A stretch of DNA of 64,000 nucleotides. Source: Martelella mediterranea. GTDB lineage: Bacteria; Pseudomonadota; Alphaproteobacteria; Rhizobiales; Rhizobiaceae. How positions within the stretch are numbered: the first letter of the stretch is position 1; every line of letters begins with the position of its first letter. Both the position numbers and the translations under genes were made by a program. This document shows positions 36,605-44,919 of the stretch, in pieces. Where the stretch lies: contig NZ_JAINWJ010000008.1 in the NCBI RefSeq assembly GCF_021021415.1, positions 62,001 through 126,000 of the forward strand, given 5' to 3'. The notes under the pieces were generated by a model that worked only from the letters and a program-made list of their open reading frames with translations, was not told the DNA's origin and did no database searches.

Positions 36605-37372
36605 TTACATGCCGCTCAGCAGGCCGCCGTCGACATAGATCACCTGGCCATTCATGAAGCTTGCGGCTTCGGAGGCCAGGAACACGGCAACGCCCTTCAA
36701 CTCGTCGAGCTCTCCCCAGCGACCGGCGGGCGTGCGCGCGCAGACCCAGTCGTTGAATTCCTTGTTCTCGAACAGATCGGTGTTGAGTTCGGTGCGGAAA
36801 TAGCCGGGGCCGATGCCGTTGACCTGAATGTTGTGGCCTGCCAGCTCGCAGCACATGCCCTTGGTCAGCATGCGTACGGCGCCCTTGGCGGTGGTGTAGG
36901 GAACAATGCTCGGCCTGCCGACTTCGCTGGCAAGCGAGCAGATATTGATGATCTTGCCGCGCTTGCGCTCCGTCATGCGTTCAGAGACCGCGCGTGCAAC
37001 GAAGAACACGGCGTTGAGATTGGTTTCCATCACATCGCGCCAGAGTTCATCCGTGATTTTGGTAAACGGCGACCGGCGCTGGATGCCTGCATTGTTGACG
37101 GCGATATCGATGGGGCCGATTTCGGTTTCGATCTTCTCGATGCCGGCGGCCACTGCCTTGCTGTCCGTCACGTCAAAAGGCACGGCGTGGACGGCGTAGC
37201 CCTTGTCCGCAAGCTTCGCCTGCGCCTTGGCCAGACTTTCCGGCTTTCTGGAATTGATGACGACCGTTGCGCCGGCATCGGCAAAAGCCTCGGCAATTGC
37301 AAATCCGATCCCTCTGCTGGAGCCGCTGACAAACGCCGTCTTGCCGCTGAGGTCGAACATTTCCTTGATCAT
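36605..37372 (-). CDS. SDR-family oxidoreductase (gluconate 5-dehydrogenase-like)
   Basis: Classical short-chain dehydrogenase of 255 aa. It has the cofactor motif GSSRGIG, NNAG, the Ser of ICSLASEVG, the YTTAK catalytic Tyr-Lys pair and a C-terminal VDGG. The stretch VNGIGPGYFRTELN and overall pattern resemble IdnO/GNO gluconate 5-dehydrogenases. ATG at 37372 follows GGAGA. Together with the aldolase and hydroxyacid dehydrogenase it suggests catabolism of a sugar acid brought in by the TRAP system. Confidence 0.85.
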   Translation of the reverse strand: MIKEMFDLSGKTAFVSGSSRGIGFAIAEAFADAGATVVINSRKPESLAKAQAKLADKGYAVHAVPFDVTDSKAVAAGIEKIETEIGPIDIAVNNAGIQRRSPFTKITDELWRDVMETNLNAVFFVARAVSERMTERKRGKIINICSLASEVGRPSIVPYTTAKGAVRMLTKGMCCELAGHNIQVNGIGPGYFRTELNTDLFENKEFNDWVCARTPAGRWGELDELKGVAVFLASEAASFMNGQVIYVDGGLLSGM

Positions 37373-37516
37373 GAATTTTCTCCAGAGTGGCACACCCGAA
37401 GCCGCATCACGGGCCCGGCTGCGCGCGCCGCCTGCAAGCAGGAGCGCGGCGCATTTTCCGCCCGCCATCGGGGCGAGGACACGCGCTGTGCGCGCGTCCC
37501 TTGTCGTCAAGACAGA

Positions 37517-38536
37517 TCAGTTGGCGGATTTCGCCTGATCGATCGCGTTCAGCAGACCATCGACGATATCGTCGCCGACATCGGCGCGAATCTGGTCGAT
37601 CATCGGCGCGGTGCGCTCCTGGAACTCGGCCAGCGCCTCCGGCGTCAGCTCGATGATTTCCATATGCTCTGCCAACTCGGCACGCTGATCCGCGAGTGCC
37701 GCGTTCTGCGCGTCCCACTGATGGGCGATGGCATCATCGAGAACACCGTCGACGACGTCCTGCAGGTCTTCCGGCAGGTTCTGGTACCAGGCGTTATCCA
37801 TCAGCATGAGGTTTGCCAGAAGGATGTGGTTGGTTTCGGTCAGGTAGTCCTGAACTTCATAGAACTTGCCCGACAGGATGTTGAGGTAGGGGTTTTCCTG
37901 ACCATCGACAACGCCCTGCTGCAACGCGCCGTAAAGCTCGGTGTAGGCAATCGGGGTCGGCGCGGCGCCAAGAAGGCTCCACATCTCGATGTGATAGGGG
38001 TTTTCCTGCACGCGAATGCGCAGTTTGGCCTCCTCGATATCCTCGACCGAGTGAACGGGAACATCAGATGTGGTCAACTGACGGAAGCCGATGTTGAAGA
38101 AGCCCGCGAGACGGAAGCCGCTCGGCTCCATGTATTTCTCCAGGCCCTTGGAGAATTCGCTATCGAGCAGAACCTGCTTCTGCAGTTCCGGGTCTGCCGG
38201 AAAGATATAGGGGATGTCGAAGACAGCCAGCTGTTCGACGAAGGGAACCAGCGGTGACGTGCTCATCGTGGTGAGCTGGACATCGCCAAGCGCGATGCTC
38301 TCGGCCACTTCACGGTCGCCGCCGAGCGCGCCGCCGCCATAGAGCTTCGCGGAAATGCGGCCGTCGCTCCGCTTGTTGATCTCCGATTCCATATATTCGA
38401 AGGCCTGATAGATCGGGCTGTCGGGATCGGTGACCTGCATCGACAGGACCATGTTGTAGTCCGCCGCATGCGCGAGTGAAACATGCGATGTGGCGATCAA
38501 AATGCCGCCGGCGGCAGCAGCCAAAATCTTGTTCAT
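37517..38536 (-). CDS. TRAP transporter periplasmic solute receptor (DctP)
   Basis: Receptor of 339 aa with a clear signal peptide ending at HVSLAHA. The DctP pattern is present: GGDREVAESIALGDVQLT, the ligand-carboxylate arginine in AKLRIRVQENP and the GALQQGVVDGQENPYLNI segment. The start follows GGGAGG. It is first in the operon (dctP, SDR, hydroxyacid dehydrogenase, aldolase, dctQ, dctM), with 143 bases before the next gene. The binding-site arginine implies an organic or sugar acid ligand. Confidence 0.92.
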   Translation of the reverse strand: MNKILAAAAGGILIATSHVSLAHAADYNMVLSMQVTDPDSPIYQAFEYMESEINKRSDGRISAKLYGGGALGGDREVAESIALGDVQLTTMSTSPLVPFVEQLAVFDIPYIFPADPELQKQVLLDSEFSKGLEKYMEPSGFRLAGFFNIGFRQLTTSDVPVHSVEDIEEAKLRIRVQENPYHIEMWSLLGAAPTPIAYTELYGALQQGVVDGQENPYLNILSGKFYEVQDYLTETNHILLANLMLMDNAWYQNLPEDLQDVVDGVLDDAIAHQWDAQNAALADQRAELAEHMEIIELTPEALAEFQERTAPMIDQIRADVGDDIVDGLLNAIDQAKSAN

Positions 38537-38738
38537 AGAAGCCTCCCTTAGACTTGTTTATGGCGGGTGCGGGCAGGCCGGAACCTCTCTCCAAACCTCC
38601 CGACGACGACCGGACATTTCTGAAGCCGCCCCGCTCAATCGTTAGTTCCGGCCCTCAAAATCGAGCCGTGCCATTTTTGATGCTGGGGCCGGCGAAAACG
38701 CCGGAAATCACGACATGCAAAAATGTCCGGAAACCACT

Positions 38739-38757
38739 ACATGCAACTGACATGTTA
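38739..38757. promoter_or_regulatory. Putative GntR operator, copy 1 (dctP side)
   Basis: The 19-base string ACATGCAACTGACATGTTA contains inverted arms ACATG and CATGT and recurs at 38852 with one base changed. This copy lies 203 bases upstream of dctP, in the divergent gap. On the minus strand TTGACT immediately precedes it, so a -35 element may abut the site. A second inverted element, ACAT-N6-ATGT, is nearby at 38713-38726. Confidence 0.6.
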
Positions 38758-38851
38758 GTCAACACTCAGACGCATGCCAGCCATGCACTGCCCTGTCTCC
38801 CCCTCACCTGTTCAATTCCGCGTCTCATTCCAAGCGGCACCGCAATTGTTG

Positions 38852-38870
38852 ACATGCATCTGACATGTTA
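38852..38870. promoter_or_regulatory. Putative GntR operator, copy 2 (regulator side)
   Basis: ACATGCATCTGACATGTTA differs from copy 1 by a single base. It lies 60 bases upstream of the GntR start and overlaps TTGACA (38849-38854), a good -35 hexamer for the regulator. Binding here would block that promoter, which fits autoregulation. The rest of the 393-base divergent gap (38537-38929) holds no gene that I can support. Confidence 0.6.
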
Positions 38871-38929
38871 AGATCGGATTCGATTTGCCGCAGCCTCTTG
38901 CAATCCGCTTGATCATCAAAAGAGACGAC

Positions 38930-39634
38930 ATGCCCGCTAAAACGCACCCGAATTCGGGTTCCCCCGAACCGAGCTCCGAACCGCCTGAACAGATGATGCG
39001 CGAAAAGGCCTATGAGCGGATCGAGGCACTGCTCAATTCCGGCGCACTGAAGCCCGGACAACTCGTTTCCCAGCGCGAGCTGGTAAAGCTCACCGATACC
39101 ACGCTTGGCTCGGTTCGCGAGGCGATTGCAAGGTTTCAGACCGAAGGCTTGCTGATCCCGCTGCCGAAGCGCGGCCTTATGGTGCCGAGCATGGATATCC
39201 AGTTCGTGCGTGAGGCTTACGAGTTGCGCAGCGTGCTGGAACTGGCCGCCGTCGACGCTGCGATGCGGAACATTCCGAAGGATACGCTCGAATTCTGGAT
39301 CAGAGAGTTTGAACGGGCAGAGGACGCCGCACCCGGCCAGGAGCAGGAATACGCGGATGCGCTACAGAAACTGGACTGGTCGATGCACAACGCGCTGATC
39401 GGGAGCATGCATAACGAGCTGTTTCTCAACGTCTATCGGGTCACGGCGATCAAGATCCGGATGGCCGTGCAATACCGGTTGCGCGTTACGCCGTTCAACG
39501 CCGAACGCGTCAGACGCGAGCACCTCGCCTTCCTCATCCCGATGCGCGAAGGGCGTGCGGAGGCGGCCAAAAGCGCCTTGCAGCAGCATATAGACAATTC
39601 GCTGACCCTCGCTCTGGGCGGCACGATCGCCTGA
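38930..39634 (+). CDS. GntR-family regulator (FadR/FCD subfamily)
   Basis: Regulator of 234 aa with an N-terminal winged helix (REKAYERIEALLNSGALKPG, QRELVKLTDTTLGSVREAIA) and an all-helical FCD effector domain carrying metal-site histidines (LDWSMHNALIG, REHLAFL, QQHIDNSL). The ATG at 38930 is chosen over an upstream alternative because AGAGA precedes it and the first conserved helix follows soon. Divergent orientation and paired operator-like repeats mark it as the probable repressor of the TRAP operon, relieved by the imported acid or a product. Confidence 0.85.
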   Translation: MPAKTHPNSGSPEPSSEPPEQMMREKAYERIEALLNSGALKPGQLVSQRELVKLTDTTLGSVREAIARFQTEGLLIPLPKRGLMVPSMDIQFVREAYELRSVLELAAVDAAMRNIPKDTLEFWIREFERAEDAAPGQEQEYADALQKLDWSMHNALIGSMHNELFLNVYRVTAIKIRMAVQYRLRVTPFNAERVRREHLAFLIPMREGRAEAAKSALQQHIDNSLTLALGGTIA

Positions 39635-39841
39635 TTCCGAGCACACGCTGTGGAACGTTTCGCCACCGAGCAGGCGATTTGACGCAAGCATTCAAACTGG
39701 CAAGCCAATTTCCGCCTTCCGTCCCGTTAACCGGCCCGTGGAAAAGTTGAGCGAGCGAAGCCAAGTCCTCATCAATGCATTTGCCCCGTCCCGAAAGCCC
39801 GTTCAGGCGTGGAGAACGGCTCTGCTTCCAAAGCCGGTTAA

Positions 39842-39865
39842 GAAGGAAAACCAGTCTTTTCCTTC
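39842..39865. terminator. Stem-loop between convergent genes
   Basis: GAAGGAAAA and TTTTCCTTC form a perfect 9-bp stem around CCAGTC. A second perfect stem, GGCTCC-CGCT-GGAGCC, lies at 39876-39891. Both sit between the 3' ends of the GntR and Gfo/Idh genes, so bidirectional termination is plausible; AT-rich arms partly replace a T-tail. Confidence 0.5.
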
Positions 39866-39918
39866 GAGGTTTGGCGGCTCCCGCTGGAGCCTCCCGGCCT
39901 CGGGCGGCGATTGCACCC

Positions 39919-41040
39919 TCAATCATAACCGATATCGACCCAGCCGCGCTTTTCATGCGCTTCGGCCATGGCGTGGACCGCGCGTTCGATTTCGACGCCT
40001 TTCTCGAAGTCGATCACATGGGCAGGCTCTCCAGCCATCGCGGCGATCAAATGGCGGCACTCGATCACCTTGAGGTCGTTGAAACCCAGGCCGTGGCCCG
40101 GGGCGGGAATGAACTGGCCATAGGGCGGGTGCGCCGGCCCGGCGAGAATCCGAGTATAGCCGGCCTCCTCGGTCGCCCCGCCGGCGCGGAAGAGCTCCAC
40201 CTCGTTCATGCGCTCCTGATCATAGGTGATCGATCCGGCCGAGCCGAAGATCTGGATCGCGATCCGGCCCTTGCGACCCCAGGCGGCGCGGTTGGCCATC
40301 AGCACGCCGGACGCGCCGTTTTCCATGCGAAACAGCACGCTGGCGATATCATGGGTCTCCACCGCGCGCTTCCCGCCGGCCTTCAGCGGGCGTTCGGCGT
40401 AGGGCTTGGCCATGTCGGTGGTGACGCTTGCAAGCCGGCCGAATAGCATCCGGATCAGCGAAAGCGGATGCACGGCGAAATCGTCCAGCGCGCCATAGCC
40501 GGAACTCGCCTCGCTCTTCCAGTAGAAGAACTGGTCGGGATCGGCCATGAAATCCTCGTCCATCTCGATGCGGATGTGATTGACCGCACCGATCGCCCCC
40601 TGCTTCAAAAAGCCCGCGATCTGGCGGATCATCGGGTTCTGGATGTAATTATAGCCAAGCACCGCGGCGCGGCCCGCGGCCCGCGCGGCGTCCCGCATCT
40701 TGAGCGCGTCGTCGAATTTCGGCGCCATCGGCTTCTCGCACCAGACGTGCTTGCCGCTCTCCAGCGCCGCAATCGCCATATCCGGATGAAAGGCATTCGG
40801 CGCGGCGATCGAAATCACATCGACGTCGGGGTCGGCGACGAGATCGCGCCAGTTCGCAGTGGCCTTTTCGAAGCCGAAGGCCCGCGCCTTTTCGCGCGCG
40901 AGATCCCGATCGACCTCGGCCAGATGCGCGAGCCGAACCGGCGGACAATCGCCGAAGGTCGGCCCGACGGCATTCCATGCCAGAGCATGGCATTTGCCCA
41001 TATAGCCGGTTCCGATCAGGCCAATACCAATAGACCTCAT
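39919..41040 (-). CDS. Gfo/Idh/MocA-family oxidoreductase
   Basis: NAD(P)-dependent sugar or inositol dehydrogenase-like protein of 373 aa. The nucleotide motif is GLIGTGYMGKCHA, followed by ISIAAPNAFHPDMAIAALES and the conserved GKHVWCEKPMA with its catalytic Lys, then the C-terminal alpha/beta domain with GALDDFAVHPLSLIRML. ATG at 41040 follows GGGAGG. It stands alone, convergent with the GntR gene, so its substrate is undefined; inositol-like or keto-sugar substrates are typical. A link to the neighbouring TRAP pathway is possible but unsupported. Confidence 0.85.
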   Translation of the reverse strand: MRSIGIGLIGTGYMGKCHALAWNAVGPTFGDCPPVRLAHLAEVDRDLAREKARAFGFEKATANWRDLVADPDVDVISIAAPNAFHPDMAIAALESGKHVWCEKPMAPKFDDALKMRDAARAAGRAAVLGYNYIQNPMIRQIAGFLKQGAIGAVNHIRIEMDEDFMADPDQFFYWKSEASSGYGALDDFAVHPLSLIRMLFGRLASVTTDMAKPYAERPLKAGGKRAVETHDIASVLFRMENGASGVLMANRAAWGRKGRIAIQIFGSAGSITYDQERMNEVELFRAGGATEEAGYTRILAGPAHPPYGQFIPAPGHGLGFNDLKVIECRHLIAAMAGEPAHVIDFEKGVEIERAVHAMAEAHEKRGWVDIGYD

Positions 41041-41387
41041 GTGCAAGCCTCCCGCGCCGTCGCGGCGCATTGTCCCGACTACGTGTCGAATGATGTCGGA
41101 CCGAAGAATAATTGTTTTGTTTCATTTAGTCCAAATAATAGAATAAAAATTATCCGCCCCCCTGGCCTTCGAGCGGGTCGCGGACCGGAATGCGGTGACG
41201 CTGCCGATGCGGCGCGGTGGGCGTCTCGATCTCGTGCCTGGCGCGAACCGTCGGACCCCGATTCCACGATCGCCGCATACCGGTGGCCGAGATCGAGCGC
41301 GCCGGCTTTTCCTGAATGAGCTGTAGCGGCGCGACCGACAATGGGCCTATGCTGCGGCGCTCCTACTCTTGGGGAGAACGCGGATCG
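41041..41387. other. Intergenic stretch upstream of the Gfo/Idh gene
   Basis: The first 110 bases are AT-rich around 41100-41155 and must contain the promoter of the minus-strand oxidoreductase gene. The remaining GC-rich 230 bases lead to the 3' end of the response-regulator gene. Short frames are open on both strands, but none shows a family pattern; a decayed gene is possible. No terminator with a T-run was seen. Confidence 0.35.
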
Positions 41388-42716
41388 TCATAAACCGAAC
41401 TTGGAAATCTTTTCGCTCAGGGTCCGTCTCGGAATCTGTAAAATCCGTGCGGCTTCCGCGACATTGTTGCCGGAGGTCGTCAGCGCGCGCTGGATCAGGG
41501 ACTTTTCATATTGCCTGATTTCGTCATTCAGGCCGGCGGACGGCGCCGATTGCGCATCGCCGCGCGATGCGGATTCGAGAGCCCAGTCGACCCCGAGCGC
41601 CTGTGCTTCGGCCCTGTTCTTGAGTTCGCGGACATTGCCTGGCCACGCTTCCGCGAGAAGACGAAAGCCGTGCTCGGGCTCGATCTCATTGGGCTTTGAG
41701 CCATAGCGTCTGGCGGCCAGGCGCGCGAAATGGGCGTAAAGCAGAAGGATGTCGCTGGCGCGGTCCCTGAGCGGCGGTACAGAGATGGTGACGCCCGACA
41801 GCCGATAGAACAGGTCCGCGCGGAATTCATTGTTCGCGATCGCGCTCTGCAGATCGGTTTTGGACGTCGCCACGATCCGGACATCGATCGGGCGCGAACG
41901 GTTTTCCCCCAACCGCTCCACCATTTTCTCCTGCAGGACGCGCAGCAATTTTGCCTGGAGCGGCGGGGCCAGCGCATCGACCTCGTCCAGCAGCACAGTG
42001 CCGCCGGAGGCATATTCGAATTTGCCCGAACGATCCTTGTCTGCGCCCTGAAACGCGCCCTTGGCAAAGCCGAACAGCTCGGTTTCGAATGCCGCGTCGG
42101 GTATGGCGGCGCAATTGATCGGCACGAACGGCCGCGCCGCACGGTCGCTCTGTTCGTGAAGGGTTCTGGCGACAAGCTCCTTGCCGGTTCCTGTCTCGCC
42201 GACGATGAGGACATTGACATCCAGCGAGGCAACCGTCGCAATTCTCTCTCTCAACCGGACGATCGAGGGATGGTTGCCGATAATCTCACCCACGCCCTCC
42301 GGCGAACTGAGAACCACCTTTTGCAGACGCCTGATCTCGGCGCTCATCGTATTGCGCTTGATGGCCCTGTTGAGCACCGCGATGAGGTGGTCGGCGTCAT
42401 AGGGTTTCTCCAGGAAGTCTTCCGCGCCGGCCTTCATCGCCTGAACCGCAAGCTGGGTCTCGCCGTGTCCCGTCAACAGTACGACCGGCAAGCCCGGATG
42501 GCTTTTCCTGACGGTCGAAAGCAATGTCATGCCATCGACGCCGGGCATCCTGATATCCGAGACGAGAACATCGGGGACGACGTTGTCGAGCTGCTTCAAT
42601 GCGTCGATCGCATTGTTGAAGCCGGTGACCTGAAACCCGTTCATTTCGATCCAGTCGGATGCGGATGCAAGCAGGTCACGGTCGTCGTCGACAAGGAAGA
42701 CATGGTCCTTCTTCAT
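41388..42716 (-). CDS. Sigma-54-dependent response regulator, DctD type, with variant GAFQGA loop
   Basis: NtrC-class activator of 442 aa in three parts. The receiver domain has phospho-acceptor Asp54 (LVSDIRMPG) and Lys104 (FLEKPYD). The AAA+ domain has Walker A GETGTGKE at 173-180 and Walker B LLDEVD near 242. A C-terminal Fis-type helix (NNVAEAARILQIPRRTLSEK) completes it. The sigma-54 contact loop reads GAFQGA at 220-225 rather than the near-invariant GAFTGA. The start overlaps the kinase stop. It probably controls the TAXI-type TRAP genes just upstream, like DctBD controls dicarboxylate uptake. Confidence 0.9.
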   Translation of the reverse strand: MKKDHVFLVDDDRDLLASASDWIEMNGFQVTGFNNAIDALKQLDNVVPDVLVSDIRMPGVDGMTLLSTVRKSHPGLPVVLLTGHGETQLAVQAMKAGAEDFLEKPYDADHLIAVLNRAIKRNTMSAEIRRLQKVVLSSPEGVGEIIGNHPSIVRLRERIATVASLDVNVLIVGETGTGKELVARTLHEQSDRAARPFVPINCAAIPDAAFETELFGFAKGAFQGADKDRSGKFEYASGGTVLLDEVDALAPPLQAKLLRVLQEKMVERLGENRSRPIDVRIVATSKTDLQSAIANNEFRADLFYRLSGVTISVPPLRDRASDILLLYAHFARLAARRYGSKPNEIEPEHGFRLLAEAWPGNVRELKNRAEAQALGVDWALESASRGDAQSAPSAGLNDEIRQYEKSLIQRALTTSGNNVAEAARILQIPRRTLSEKISKFGL

Positions 42717-44528
42717 TCAGCGGCCCTCACTTTCTGGACATGCAGCGGCAGCCGGACCGTCGCTATGGTTCCACCTTGCGGATCGGGCGAAAGGCGCAGC
42801 TCACCGCCGTGATCCTCGACGATGGCGGCAGAGATCGAGAGGCCGAGTCCCAGCCCCTCGCTCCCCGCCTTGGTGGTGAAAAACGGCTCCATGGCCTGGT
42901 CGAAATCCTCCGGACTGATGCCATGGCCATTATCGGCGACCGCAATATCCACATAAGCATCGGATGCGCTCACGGTGATCGTGATCCGCGGTGACGCGGC
43001 TTTCCTCCAGAGCATCGATCGCATTCAACAGCAGATTGAGGAAAACCTGTTCCAGCCGGATGGACGATCCGGAGACATACACTGCATCAGCGGCCTGGAT
43101 CTTCGGCTTCACGCCGATCCTTTCCGCCCGCGCTCCGGCGATTTCGACGGCGGCCCTGAGGCTTTCGACACAATCGAAGGCCTCGATTTCCGCCCGGTCC
43201 TTTCTCGAAAATGTCTTGAGGTGCTTCACCGTCTTCTGCATTCGCCGGACAAGATTGCGCGCCGACTCGATCCTGCTGGCGACGCCCTTTTCCTCAACCG
43301 AGCGCGCCAGCAGGCTGGTGCTCGCAAGCGTCGTCTCCAGCGCGGCGAGCGGCTGGCTGACCTCATGCACGATGGCCGCCGACATGCGGCCGAGGGCGGC
43401 CATTTTTTCCGCGTGGACAAGCCCGTCCTGCGCGACCTTGAGATCGTGTTCCGCGGCCTTGCGCACCTCGATCTCATGCGCCAGATCGCGGGTTCTCTCC
43501 TCGACCTTGCGCTCAAGCATCTCGCTCTGCTGGAGCCGCAGTGCCACGAGCTGGCGGCGCTGCAGCAGAAAGTGAAGCGCACCGGTGAGAAGCATGCCGA
43601 CGAGTACCGTGATCAGGCTCCAGACGGTCGCACTGTCTCTGGCCGGCGCCAGATCGGTGCTGGCGAAAAGCGTCCAGCCTTCTCTCGGCAGCCTTACCGA
43701 CGCGGAGAGAAGACTGTCGTCGATCCTCTCGAACAGGTCTTCACCGCTTACGAGGAGGTCACTGGCATTTTCGCCGGCGGCGATCGGCCGCCGGGTGCCC
43801 AGATCGATGCCTTCATAGGTGCGCGAGGCGATCAGGGTGTCGAGCGCAGCCTGCGTGAGCCGGGCAATCGGCCGATATTTCCAGTCGCTGTTGCCGGTGA
43901 GAAACACGATCCCGTAGCGATCCGCGAGCGAGAGGTTCTGCGCTGCCGATTTCCAGCTTGCCTCAAGCGGGAGCAGGTCGATCTTGACGACCACGACCCC
44001 GGGCTGGCCGCCAGGCCCTGCGCCAATCCGCCGGGACATGAAATAGCCGGGCTTCCCGGTAGTCACGCCAATCCCGTAATAGCTGCCATCGCCTTCTTTC
44101 ATCGCGTCCTTGAAATACGGCCTGAAACCGTAATTCCTGCCGACCAGGCTATCGGGCTGATCCCAGTTGCTGGACGCCAATGTCAGGCCTTCGCTGTCGA
44201 GCAGGTAAAGATAGGTCGCGCCGGAAGCGGCCACCGCGGTCGAAAGATAGGCATTGGCCGCGGCAATACGTTCCGGGTCCTGCGGCGCGCGCAGAAGCGC
44301 CCTCACCCGCTCGTCTTCGCCTGCAATCGTCGGCAGGTATCTGAAGCGGTCGATCTCGGCTTCCACGCTTCTGGCTGCGAGAAAGGCGGATTGCTCCAGC
44401 CGGACCAGGATGGTTTTCTTCTCCCTGTCCTCGACAAGAAACCACACGACGACGGCCGACACGAACACGACGGCGAGCGAAACCAGGGAAATCTTGTAGC
44501 GTTTCATCGACAGTACCGGGCCAAGCAT
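42713..44528 (-). pseudogene. DctB-like sensor histidine kinase interrupted by a frameshift
   Basis: Two overlapping frames together make one kinase. The first frame (44528 to about 43000) holds an N-terminal membrane helix, a periplasmic Cache-like sensor of about 250 residues, a second helix near residue 300, a coiled coil, and the HisKA box MSAAIVHEVSQPLAAL with its phospho-His, then the N box FLNLLLNAIDALEES. It then runs into an unrelated tail and stops at 42930. The rest of the ATPase domain, ITITV, VADNGHGI, FFTTKAGSEGLGLGLSI, continues in another frame to 42713. Removing one base around 42985-43010 would restore the protein. This is either a true inactivating mutation or a sequencing error. 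It precedes the response regulator as usual for DctBD pairs. Confidence 0.85.
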
Positions 44529-44541
44529 TGCTCCAGGCTAT

Positions 44542-44919
44542 TTATCCGTCTTCAGGCCCGCACTCGGCAAGAGCAATCGTGTCCCCCTCCGCTTCGCCAA
44601 GCAAGATGCAATCGTTTTGCCGCCCGTAGCAGATTTTCCACCCCGAAACGGTGGCGCCGGAGGCGGCAAGATGAAGCGTGCCGACCGGCGGCGCTTCGGG
44701 ATGCCACGTCCACCATCCGCCGACGAGGCGGGCGCCGGCGCCGGGGTCCATCCCCGCGCCCGACCCCTTGACCCTCGCCTCGGTCAGCACGAGCTCAGCG
44801 TCGACGATCGCCCAGTCCTCCTGCCACTCGATCTTTTCGACCGAGTGAACCCAGGAAAGCGAGAACGCGGTTGCGGCGATGACGGTCACCTTGCCGCCAG
44901 CGAGAATGCACAGGCTCAT
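44542..44919 (-). CDS. DUF1850 protein, TRAP accessory
   Basis: Small protein of 125 aa with the pattern FSLSWVHSVEKIEWQEDW, an early segment of the DUF1850 family, and GWWTWHP. DUF1850 genes commonly sit directly beside fused TRAP permeases that use TAXI receptors, as here; the function is unknown. Hydrophobic residues at the N-terminus suggest export or membrane attachment. The start at 44919 overlaps the permease stop by four bases, so it is translated with it. Confidence 0.8.
   Translation of the reverse strand: MSLCILAGGKVTVIAATAFSLSWVHSVEKIEWQEDWAIVDAELVLTEARVKGSGAGMDPGAGARLVGGWWTWHPEAPPVGTLHLAASGATVSGWKICYGRQNDCILLGEAEGDTIALAECGPEDG

Noticed and set aside
41160-41320. Possible transposase or regulator remnant in the gap before the Gfo/Idh gene
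   Set aside because: Frames are open on both strands because of high GC; no transposase, inverted repeat or target duplication is visible.
42713-44528. Programmed frameshifting in the sensor kinase
   Set aside because: There is no slippery heptamer at the switch zone, and kinases of this family are not known to use frameshifting; mutation or sequencing error is simpler.
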